Source: a bacterium
GTDB lineage: Bacteria; UBA8248
Assembly (NCBI GenBank): GCA_022825065.1
Contig: JAJDYR010000036.1
Span: 1 to 64,000 of the forward strand
Direction of reading: 5' to 3'
DNA length: 64,000 nt
In this document: positions 53,407-61,059 of the stretch, one piece after another
Layout of the letters: every line of letters begins with the position of its first letter
Position numbering within the stretch: the first letter of the stretch is position 1
Position numbers and translations under genes: made by a program
The notes under the pieces: generated by a model
Seen by the model: only the letters and a program-made list of their open reading frames with translations
Databases searched by the model: none
Told to the model about the DNA's origin: nothing

Positions 53407-55524
53407 TTGAGTTTTCGCAGCGTCCTGGACAAAATCGGCGGCTTCCTCGGCGCGGGCCTCTCCACGACGAGGACGCTGAGTGGTCATTCCCTCTGGGCGG
53501 TGCGCGTGGTGGGCTTCATATTCGCCGCATATTTTCTCTTCGGCGCCGTAAACGGAAGTTTTACGGTCTTCGGCCCGAGAAGCATGAAACTCGCGCTGCT
53601 CGAATTTCCCTACATCCCGTATTACGGGGAGCAGTTCTCCCTGCCCATATTCATCTGCTTTACGTCCGTTCTCACCTTTATGCTCTATCCTTGCAGGGAG
53701 AATTCGCCGAAAGACAGGCCCTCGGGTTTTGACTTGCTCTGGTGCGTACTGAGCTTCGTCGTGATGTGCGAGTTCATGTATTACTACGACGACCGCGGCG
53801 CCCGGGCGGGCATCGTGGAGTGGAACGACGTGGTGTTCGGCTTCGCCGCAGCATGCCTCGTCTGGGAGACGTGCCGCCGCGTGCTCGGTCTCGTCCTGCC
53901 CATCGTCGCCATCGTATTCCTGTTCTACGACTGGGCGGGGCCGATCTTCCCAGGACTCTTGTCGCACAAGGGTGCGGAATTCGGCTACGTGATGGGCTAT
54001 CTCTACAGCCAGTCGGGCATCTACGGGGTCATCACCCGCGTCTACGCCCAGGTGGTGTTCATCTTCCTGATATTCGGCGCGCTGCTGCAGGCCACGCGGG
54101 TGGGGGACGTGTTCGTCGATCTCGCCTTCGCGCTCGTGGGCCGCTTCAAGGGCGGGGCGGCGAAGGCCGCCGTCGTGTCGAGCGGTCTCGTCGGCTCCAT
54201 CGTGGGAAGCGGGGCGGCGAACATCGTCATCACCGGGACCTTCACCATCCCCCTCATGAAGCGCGGGGGCTTCCGGGCCACCTACGCCGCGGCGACCGAG
54301 GCGGTGGCCAGCATCGGCGGCCACCTGATGCCGCCCATCATGGCGTCGGCCGCCTTCATCCTCGCGGCGATGACAGAGACGCCCTACTACAAGGTCGCCC
54401 TCGTGAGCCTCGTGCCGGCGCTGCTCTATTATCTTTCCGTCTTCATGTCGGTCCACTACTACGCGAGCAAGAATAACTTGCAAGGCCTCTCGAAAGAAGA
54501 GCTGCCCGATTTCTGGGGCGTGATGAAAAAAGACGGGATATTGCTCCTCCCCATCGCGCTGCTCATCATGCTCCTCATCCTTCAGTTCTCGCCGTTTTTC
54601 GCGGGCTTCTGGGCCATCGTCGCCTCGGTGGTGGTGAGCACGTTCAAGCAGAAGTGCTGGTACCTGCTGGGCGTACAGGCGGCCGTTTTCGTCGCCAGCA
54701 TCCTCTACGGCGGCGACGCGGTGTATCTCTACGTGCTGATCGGCTGCTTCCTGTCGTGGCGGCACCAGGAGGCGCGGCGCATCATGTCCGAAATCGGCGA
54801 CGCGTTCGTCACGGGGTCGGTGAATTCGCTCGTCATCGGCGCGACGGCGGGCGTCATGGGCCTCGTGCTCACCGGCGTCACGCATCCCGACCTTGCCCAG
54901 AAGATGACGGCCATCATTCTCTCCTATTCGAACAACATGCTCTGGCTGGCCGTGGCCCTGGTGGCGCTCGCCAGCTATATCCTGGGCATGGGGATGACGA
55001 TCACGGCGAGCTACATCCTCATCGCCATCCTCGCCGGCCCCGCGCTCATGGACTTCGGCCTCTCGATGTTCACCGCGCACATGATCATCCTCTGGTTGAG
55101 CCAGGACGCGGCCCTCACGCCGCCCTTCGCCCTGGGCGCCTTCGTGGCGGCGGGCGTCGCGCAGTGCGACCCCATGCGCACGGGCTTCATATCCCTCAAG
55201 CTGGCGAAGCCGCTCTACGTCGTGCCGCTCCTGATGGCCTACACGCCGATACTCATCAACGGGCCCTGGGATCAGGTAATTCTTGTATGGGTGAGCGCGG
55301 CCCTGGGCTTCATCTGCACCTCGGCGGCCCTGGAAGGCTATTTCCTGCGCATCCTGACGACGTTCGACCGGTGCCTGATGGGTGCTGCCGGTTGCGCCCT
55401 GTTCTGGAACGGCATGTGGTACAAGACGACGGGGCTTGCGCTGCTGATCGTCTCTGTCGTCATGCAACTGATGCGGCCCAAGGATTTCGTGACCGCTGCT
55501 CCGGTGGAATCTTCCGAGGGGTAG
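53407..55524 (+). CDS. TRAP transporter fused permease (TAXI type)
   Basis: 705 aa from a TTG at 53407 (GGGGGAT upstream; no ATG fits). It is a polytopic membrane protein with the small (DctQ-like) helices at the start and the large DctM-like part from about residue 170: GLVGSIVGSGAANIVITGTF, ATEAVASIGGHLMPPIMASA, LALVASYILGMGMT-like and SQDAALTPPFALGAFVAAGV motifs. It imports the solute bound by the adjacent receptor, driven by an ion gradient. The stop is 7 bp before a GGGTTGTTGAAAGAGTCCC repeat end. Confidence 0.92.
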   Translation: MSFRSVLDKIGGFLGAGLSTTRTLSGHSLWAVRVVGFIFAAYFLFGAVNGSFTVFGPRSMKLALLEFPYIPYYGEQFSLPIFICFTSVLTFMLYPCRENSPKDRPSGFDLLWCVLSFVVMCEFMYYYDDRGARAGIVEWNDVVFGFAAACLVWETCRRVLGLVLPIVAIVFLFYDWAGPIFPGLLSHKGAEFGYVMGYLYSQSGIYGVITRVYAQVVFIFLIFGALLQATRVGDVFVDLAFALVGRFKGGAAKAAVVSSGLVGSIVGSGAANIVITGTFTIPLMKRGGFRATYAAATEAVASIGGHLMPPIMASAAFILAAMTETPYYKVALVSLVPALLYYLSVFMSVHYYASKNNLQGLSKEELPDFWGVMKKDGILLLPIALLIMLLILQFSPFFAGFWAIVASVVVSTFKQKCWYLLGVQAAVFVASILYGGDAVYLYVLIGCFLSWRHQEARRIMSEIGDAFVTGSVNSLVIGATAGVMGLVLTGVTHPDLAQKMTAIILSYSNNMLWLAVALVALASYILGMGMTITASYILIAILAGPALMDFGLSMFTAHMIILWLSQDAALTPPFALGAFVAAGVAQCDPMRTGFISLKLAKPLYVVPLLMAYTPILINGPWDQVILVWVSAALGFICTSAALEGYFLRILTTFDRCLMGAAGCALFWNGMWYKTTGLALLIVSVVMQLMRPKDFVTAAPVESSEG

Positions 55525-56118
55525 GGCATGGGGTTGTTGAAAGAGTCCCTCATTGGCCGATTCGATCCGTAGGGACAATCCCTCCTCGGGGTTGTCCTGC
55601 CCTCCGTGGTTGTCTTTTGTCGGGTATCGGACAGGCACGGAGGCCTGTCCCTACGGGCAATATGGAAGCCGCACGAAGCCGCCATTCGTAACCGCGGCGT
55701 CCGCCCGCCTTTTGGTTTTGATCGTCATTCCGGCGAAAGCCGGAATCCATTTTTGCGCCTTTTGCCTTTTCGCTTTCTCGCTCGGACGTTTTTACGCCCG
55801 GACGGGGAGGATCGGAATCGAACGCAAAAACGAAAGGCGAATTCTCTGGATTCCGCATCTAGGCGCCACGCAATAACGAGGTCGTGCCGTCCCGCCAGGT
55901 GAAAAGTCAAAATGGATTCCGGCTTTCGCCGGAATGACGGGGGGAGGGTTTGCGGCTTTCGTAGGGGCGGACCTGCGTGTCCGCCCAATCGCTCGGACGA
56001 AAACACGGAAAGCGGGAGCGCACACAGTCAGACATATATATCTAACCCCTACGCCGAACCACTCAATTGGGGCTTTTACAACACCTCCCCCCATGCCGCC
56101 CGAGAAAACCTCTGCCGG
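55525..56118. other. Repeat-filled spacer between TRAP and SDR genes
   Basis: In order: a GGGGTTGTTGAAAGAGTCC end (about 55530-55549); GTAGGGACAA...GTTGTCC and GGACAGGC...GCCTGTCCCTAC hairpins (55569-55599, 55629-55654); the CGTCATTCCGGC pair; a GTAGGGGCGGAC hairpin (55961-55986); a decayed CAGACATATATAT palindrome; and a GGGGCTTTTACAACACC end. No gene is supported. Confidence 0.55.
55733..55939. repeat. CGTCATTCCGGC inverted pair
   Basis: The left arm (55733-55760) and the inverted right arm (55910-55939) share the CGTCATTCCGGCGAAAGCCG hairpin plus flanking GAATCCATTTT. The inner 150 bp differs from that of the pair at 51112-51317. Confidence 0.65.
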
Positions 56119-56868
56119 CTAAGCCAGAAAGAACCCACCGTTCACGTCGATGGTGACGCCGGTGACGTGGCGCGCGTCTTCCGAGGCGAGGAAGGCGACG
56201 ACGCCCGCGATATCCTCAGGGCTGCCGATGCGCCCCAGGGGCGTGGCGCCTTCGGCTCTTTTCCGTTGTTCATCGCTCATTTGTTCGAGGATGCGGTCGG
56301 TGCCGATGACGCCCGGCGCGACCGCGTTCACGTTGATGTTGTGGGGGCCGAACTCTCGCGCCAGGTGCCGCGTGAGGCCGATGACGGCGGCCTTGGCGCT
56401 CGAATAGTGCGGCCCCTGGAGAACGCTGGCCGAGCGGCCCGCGACGGAGGAGAAATTGACGATCTTGCCGCCCCTTCGCTCCTGCATGTGGGGCAGCACC
56501 GCCCAGCAGGCGCGATATGTCGTTTTCACGTTCATGTCGAACATCTTCTCGAAGGCCTCCTCGTCGATTTCCAGCGCCCTACGTGGCAGGCCGGCGCCGA
56601 CGCAGTTAATGAGGCCGTCGATGCGCCCGTGCGCTGAAATCGTATCCGCGAAAACCTTTTTCACGTTCTCCGAGTCGAGCGCGTTGTAAGCCACGGCGCT
56701 CGCGTCGCCGACGCCTCCTTCCTTGACGAGATTGACGGTTTCTTCGCGTGACTCGGCGATGTCCATACAGACGACGTGCGCGCCTTCGCGCGCGAGCCTG
56801 AGCGCGCTCGCCCGTCCGATGCCCCCGCCCGCGCCCGTGATGATGATGGTCTTGTTCTCGAAACGCAT
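56119..56868 (-). CDS. SDR family oxidoreductase (FabG-like)
   Basis: 249 aa from the ATG at 56868, preceded by AAAGGAGG. Classical SDR: TGAGGGIG cofactor loop at about 11-18, NCVGAG in place of NNAG, catalytic Ser in VNFSSVAGR, YSSAKAAVIGLTRHL carrying YxxxK, and DVNGGFFLA at the end. It is NAD(P)-dependent and probably oxidises a secondary alcohol or 3-hydroxyacyl group. It is divergent from the LLM oxidoreductase gene, sharing a 189-bp intergenic region. Confidence 0.92.
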   Translation of the reverse strand: MRFENKTIIITGAGGGIGRASALRLAREGAHVVCMDIAESREETVNLVKEGGVGDASAVAYNALDSENVKKVFADTISAHGRIDGLINCVGAGLPRRALEIDEEAFEKMFDMNVKTTYRACWAVLPHMQERRGGKIVNFSSVAGRSASVLQGPHYSSAKAAVIGLTRHLAREFGPHNINVNAVAPGVIGTDRILEQMSDEQRKRAEGATPLGRIGSPEDIAGVVAFLASEDARHVTGVTIDVNGGFFLA

Positions 56869-57057
56869 GCCTTTCCTCCTTTGGGTGATGCCGCATCCTA
56901 GCCCAGGCGGGGAAAATTGTCTCGCAGGGCCGGAGCGCTTCTCAGGCGGCGAAGAAGATGGTAATTTGCCGGTTCCCTTCAGTGAGAACCGCCCAAGGGG
57001 GGAGGTAGAAAAATGGTTTGCGCACGAGTTGCAGGAGAAGACAAAGGTTGAGGCAGC

Positions 57058-58095
57058 ATGAAATTCTCGATTTTTTACGTGGTATGCCCCGAGGGGGATG
57101 AGACCGAAGCCGACGCCTACCGGAAGGTGATGGAGCAGTGCCAGGCGGCGGATGAACTCGGCTACCATTGCGCGTGGTTCGCGGAGCACCATTTCTCAAA
57201 GGTGGGCATGTGCCCGGACCCTTTGCTCTGGTGCGCGGCGTTGGCGCAGAAGACGAAGAACATCCGTCTCGGGACGGCGATATCGATCATGCCGTTCCAC
57301 AACCCGGTGCGCCTGGCCGAGCAGGCGGCGGTGGTCGATCTTTTGAGCGGTGGGCGGCTCGAACTCGGCGTGGGCCGGGGCTCCCAGCCCAAGGAGTTCA
57401 AGACGTTCGGCGCAAAGCCGTCCGAGAGCAGAAAGCGGCTTATAGAAGGCATGGAGATCGTATCGAGGCTCCTGGAAGGGGAGCAGGTGACTTTCGAGGG
57501 CGAGTTCTACCGGTGCAAGGACGTTGAAATCTTCCCCAAGCCCCTCCAGAAGCCGAGGCCGCCCATCTGGCTGGCCGGCACGAGCCCGGAGACCTACACC
57601 TACGCGGGCGGGAACGGCTTCAAGATCATGGCTTCCGCCGGCTTCAAGGGGCCCAAAGTCTACCGCGACAAGATGAAGCTCTACGAAGAAGCCGTGGCGG
57701 CGGCCGGGGGCGACATTTCCGATATCGACTACACAATGACGCACCGCTTCTACGTCTGCGAGGAGGGCGAGCAGTCCGATTACCTCAAAAACTTCGAGCG
57801 CGGGCTGTCTTCTTATCTCGAATACCGCGCCAGGGTGAACGAGGTGGATTTCACGGACGAGGAGGGCAGGCACCTCCAGCGCAACTGGAGCTACAAGCTC
57901 GACGTGCGCGAGTTCCTGAACGGCGGCGGCGTCATCGGCTCCGCGGAGGAGAACATTCAGGAGCTTTATCGCTTGAAGCATGATTTCGGGCTGAACCACG
58001 TGATTCTCGGCGTTTACGGCGACGGGATGAAGCACGAGGATTCTCTCAAGCTCCTTGAGAGATTCGCCAAAGAGGTCGCGCCCGCGATGGCCTGA
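57058..58095 (+). CDS. LLM-class flavin-dependent oxidoreductase
   Basis: 345 aa with the bacterial luciferase fold: EADAYRKVMEQCQAADELGY, CAWFAEHHFSKVGMCPDPLL, LLSGGRLELGVGRGSQPKEF, FPKPLQKPRPPIWLAGTSPE. Such enzymes use reduced FMN (or F420 in some lineages) for mono-oxygenation. The ATG follows TTGAGGCAGC. It is followed 58 bp later by a cupin gene on the same strand. Substrate unknown. Confidence 0.9.
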   Translation: MKFSIFYVVCPEGDETEADAYRKVMEQCQAADELGYHCAWFAEHHFSKVGMCPDPLLWCAALAQKTKNIRLGTAISIMPFHNPVRLAEQAAVVDLLSGGRLELGVGRGSQPKEFKTFGAKPSESRKRLIEGMEIVSRLLEGEQVTFEGEFYRCKDVEIFPKPLQKPRPPIWLAGTSPETYTYAGGNGFKIMASAGFKGPKVYRDKMKLYEEAVAAAGGDISDIDYTMTHRFYVCEEGEQSDYLKNFERGLSSYLEYRARVNEVDFTDEEGRHLQRNWSYKLDVREFLNGGGVIGSAEENIQELYRLKHDFGLNHVILGVYGDGMKHEDSLKLLERFAKEVAPAMA

Positions 58096-58153
58096 CGCGC
58101 CGCTCACCCGGTGCGGTCACCCCTCGCGAGCGCAGGCCGGGGAGGGTATCCGC

Positions 58154-58579
58154 ATGACATACGTGTTCGATTGGGACGACGGCGAAAAGATCGAGATGGT
58201 CGACATAGAACTGCCCCGGGGCTGGCGCATCCTTATCGACCCCCGGAACACGAACTCCCGCATGCTCAGCATGGGGAATCAGGACATCCCCGTCGGCGGC
58301 GGCATCCCCGTCCATCTCCATGAGAAAGAAGAAGAAATCCTCTTCTTCCACGAGGGCGAAGCCGAGGTGGAGGTGGACGGCGAGATTTATCAGGTCAAGG
58401 CGGGCATGACGGCCTTTCTGCCCGTGGGCGTGGAGCACGGCCTGAGGAACACCGGCGACGTTCCCCTCAAACTCCTGTGGATGTTCTCACCGCCGGGATA
58501 CGAAGAGATCTTCCGTCACATGGCGAACATCGACACGGACCACGGCAAGTACGAAGAACTGCACCCGAGGGAGGTGTAG
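58154..58579 (+). CDS. Cupin-domain protein
   Basis: 141 aa from the ATG at 58154. A single cupin: motif 1 around GGGIPVHLHEKEEEILFFHE supplies two His and one Glu, and motif 2 MTAFLPVGVEHGLRNTG supplies the last His. Small metal cupins act as dioxygenases, isomerases or sensors. It probably shares a transcript with the flavin-dependent oxidoreductase. Confidence 0.88.
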   Translation: MTYVFDWDDGEKIEMVDIELPRGWRILIDPRNTNSRMLSMGNQDIPVGGGIPVHLHEKEEEILFFHEGEAEVEVDGEIYQVKAGMTAFLPVGVEHGLRNTGDVPLKLLWMFSPPGYEEIFRHMANIDTDHGKYEELHPREV

Positions 58580-58982
58580 GCGCGCGCGAATCCCGCGCGG
58601 ATCCGAAGAAACCCTTAAGCGTAAGCGCCCATCCCGCGCGCAGACCCCAACGAATCCTCATCCCGAGTAGGCGCGCCTGCGCGCCGTATCGAGGGATGCG
58701 CTCCCTCGACAAATTCAGAACAAGCACCTTCGATGCAAACGCTCCTTTCTCAGTCGCGTTTTACCTTCGGCGGCTACTCAGGGTGAGGGGTGTCGGGCAA
58801 TAGCGGAGCCTGCCCCGAGCGAAGTCGAGGGGCCGCTACTCGGGATGAAGGAGTGTTGTCCAGGGCGTAGGGGAGATTTCTTCGCTCCGGAGGGAACGTC
58901 CCGATGAATCGCCGGGCAGGCCCCGTGCCTGTCCCTGCCAGGGCGAGGACGGGGGAGGGGGGATCATGGAGGTGTGCAGGTT
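58580..58982. other. Repeat-containing spacer
   Basis: It contains a CTCATCC-type inverted pair at 58657-58787 and a decayed ACAGGC-type hairpin near 58915-58940. No gene is supported. Confidence 0.5.
58657..58787. repeat. Third CTCATCC-type inverted pair
   Basis: CTCATCCCGAGTAG (58657-58670) faces CTACTCAGGGTGAG (58774-58787). The interior keeps GCGCGCCGTATCGAGGGA and CAGTCGCGTTTTACCTTCGG, shared with the pair at 50949-51095. Confidence 0.65.
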
Positions 58983-59105
58983 CTACTTCCCGGGCCCCTT
59001 CAAATCAATCTTCTCGATCCAGTAATACTGCGAGAGCGTGCTCAGACCGGAGGGCGTGACGGAGACGAGCTCGGCCGTGGAACCCTTGACGCCGCGTCTT
59101 TCCGC
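58983..59105 (-). pseudogene. Possible C-terminal remnant of an unidentified gene
   Basis: Just downstream of the rhodanese, in another frame, 40 codons without an ATG read GVKGSTAELVSVTPSGL then STLSQYYWIEKIDLKGPGK and stop. Composition looks protein-like but there is no start. It may be the tail of a deleted gene. Family unknown. Confidence 0.3.
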
Positions 59106-59116
59106 TTATGTGCGCG

Positions 59117-59953
59117 CTATTCCGCCTGCACGATGGGCGTGTCGTCGCGGTTGCCCCATTCCTTCCAGGAGCTCATGTAGTTTCTCACTCTGGGGTAGTC
59201 CAGGAGCCGCAGGGCGAAGTAACCGTGCGCCGCACGGTAGCCCGTCTGTCAGTAGGCGGTCACTTCTTTCTCGGGCGTGACGCCGATGGCCTCGAACTGC
59301 GCGCGAAGCTCATCGGCGGGCTTCATCTCGCCCTCGGGCGTCAGGTGCTGGAGCCATTCCTGCCAGACCGCGCCGGGGATGATGCCGCTGCGCCTGGCGC
59401 GCGTGCTGCGCCCCTCCCACTCCTCAACCGAGCGGGTGTCGAGCAGCATGTGGTTGTCATCCTCGATGGCCGCCAGAACGTCCTCGCGCGTGGCGAGCCG
59501 GCCCGGTTCGAACGCCATCTCGAATGCGGCGGCCTTGGGCACCTCGGCGTCGCGCGTCGTCTCGTAGCCCGCCCGTTCCCAGGCGCCGTAGCCGCCGTCG
59601 AGCACGTGGACGTCCTTGTGGCCGAAAAGCTCCAGCATCCAGAAGCCGCGCACGCTCGTGTTGCCGACGAAATCATCGTAGAAGACGATGGTGTTCTCGA
59701 ACGACACCCCGCGGTTTCCCAGCAGAAACGCCCACATGGAGAAGAAATTCCTCAAGGGGGCTTCGTCCGAATCGTCGCTGTTCACGCCGTAGACGTCGAA
59801 GTGCCGCGCGCCGGGGATGTGCCCCATCGTGTAGCGCTCGCCGGGGCGCGTGTCGATGATTCTTAAACCAGGGTCGTCCATGCGTGTTTTAAGTTGTTCG
59901 GCCGACCAGAGCAGGTCGGGGTTCGCATACCCTTTCGGGTTGTCGCTCGTCAT
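59117..59953 (-). CDS. Thiosulfate sulfurtransferase (tandem rhodanese), selenoprotein candidate (in-frame TGA at 59251-59249)
   Basis: Read through the TGA the product is 278 aa, the normal length of a two-domain rhodanese. Domain 1 (about 12-135) has LRIIDTRPGERYTMGHIPGA. Domain 2 (about 160-270) has HMLLDTRSVEEWEG and the active-site loop VTAY-[TGA235]-QTGYRAAHGYF, where relatives have Cys. After it the frame gives LRLLDYPRVRNYMSSWKEWG, then NRDDTPIVQAE, then TAG at 59119-59117. All of this is conserved family sequence, so the gene is not truncated. A perfect 7-bp hairpin follows at the SECIS distance. Rhodanese-like selenoproteins are known from metagenomes. The alternative is a nonsense mutation at exactly the catalytic codon. 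It lies 15 bp from the upstream SDR gene. Confidence 0.82.
59212..59243 (-). promoter_or_regulatory. SECIS-like hairpin of the rhodanese gene
   Basis: On the minus strand ACCGUGC (59238-59232) pairs perfectly with GCACGGU (59228-59222) around a GGC loop. GGGC (59243-59240) pairs with GCCC (59215-59212) below an interior loop. The apical loop begins 18 bases after the TGA, close to the E. coli spacing, and has GG at its start. Confidence 0.6.
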
Positions 59954-59968
59954 GGTGTTCTCCTTCGG

Positions 59969-60715
59969 CTAGTCCGTCCAGAAGCCGCCGTTCACGTCCA
60001 CCGCCTCGCCGTTGATGTGCGCGGCTTCCTCGCTCGAGAGGAACAGGACGGTGTGCCACACGTCCTCTGGCGTCGTGAGCCTGCCCATGGGGTGGGCCTT
60101 CTCGGCGTTCACGAGCATCTCGGGCGGGGACTGGAAATGAAGGCCCGTATCCGCCGGGCCCGGCTGTATGGTGTTGATCGTCACGCCCGTTTTCGCCAAT
60201 TCGCGCGCGAGGTTGAACGTCATGGCGAGCAGGCCCGCCTTGGCGGCGGAGTAGGTGAGGTTGGGGCCGATGCCCCCCATTTTCCCCGCGATGGACGCGA
60301 AGCTGACGATGCGCCCCGTGCCCGAGGCCTTGAGCGCCTCGATAGTCTCCTGGATGCAGAAATAGGGCGCGAGCAGGTTCACGTTCAGCACGACGTTCCA
60401 GTCTTCCTCTTCCAGTTCCATCGGCGGGCGAATCGGCATGTAGCCGGCCACGTTCGCCAGCACGTCGCAGCCGCCTAACCACTCGAGGGCCGTCCGCATG
60501 GTGGTGCGGATGGCGTCCACGTCGGCGAGGTCGCAGGGGAGCTTGAAGAGCTGATCGGACGGGCCTTCTATCGCGTCGAAGGCCGGGCCTTCCCTGTCCG
60601 TGGCGAAAACCCTGGCGCCGGCTTCGAGGTATCCCTGCAGGATGCGGCTTCCCATCGCCCCCGCCGCGCCCGTGAGGATGACCTTCCGGTCGTGAAAATC
60701 AAAACGAATGGGCAT
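59969..60715 (-). CDS. SDR family oxidoreductase
   Basis: 248 aa. TGAAGAMGS is the cofactor loop (classical TGxxxGxG slightly altered), followed by DVLANVAGY, catalytic Ser in VSFASIAGK, YSAAKAGLLAMTFNLAREL with YxxxK, and VDVNGGFWTD at the end. NAD(P)-dependent. The rhodanese gene starts 15 bp downstream, so the two are probably cotranscribed. No functional link is known between them. Confidence 0.92.
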   Translation of the reverse strand: MPIRFDFHDRKVILTGAAGAMGSRILQGYLEAGARVFATDREGPAFDAIEGPSDQLFKLPCDLADVDAIRTTMRTALEWLGGCDVLANVAGYMPIRPPMELEEEDWNVVLNVNLLAPYFCIQETIEALKASGTGRIVSFASIAGKMGGIGPNLTYSAAKAGLLAMTFNLARELAKTGVTINTIQPGPADTGLHFQSPPEMLVNAEKAHPMGRLTTPEDVWHTVLFLSSEEAAHINGEAVDVNGGFWTD

Positions 60716-61059
60716 TGCGTCACTCCAGATTTATGTCCATGGGATGATCCGAACGTTCATATTTCGGGCTTCAATACGGCGGATGATACACCACAAACGA
60801 AAGGGGAGAAAGCGGGAAGGGTAAGCGCTCGAAATAGCGGAGACAGGTCTCGTACGGCGATTTTAAGGGTTTTAATTTGCCTGTCGAGTTGTTATGATGG
60901 ATTCATCATATGCAGGCGATGAGCCATCGCGTTCCGCCGAGTCCCGAGAGGATTGCGATGGAAGGGAAAGAGCGCATTCGTCCGATAATCAAGCAAGGAT
61001 AACGAAATAATAACGCCCTGTGGCATGAACTCTCGCGCCGCAAACGAGTGGAGGTTGTG
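60716..61059. promoter_or_regulatory. Divergent intergenic region of SDR and hydroxylase genes
   Basis: This 344-bp stretch separates divergent genes and must hold promoters for both. It is AT-richer between 60850 and 60910, with GTCGAGTTGTTATGATGG as a possible -10 region (TATGAT). No protein gene or repeat element is evident. Confidence 0.35.

Noticed and set aside
52279-55638. 1119-codon minus-strand open frame
   Set aside because: Antisense shadow of the TAXI receptor and TRAP permease genes; no family motifs and a His/Asp/Arg-rich composition.
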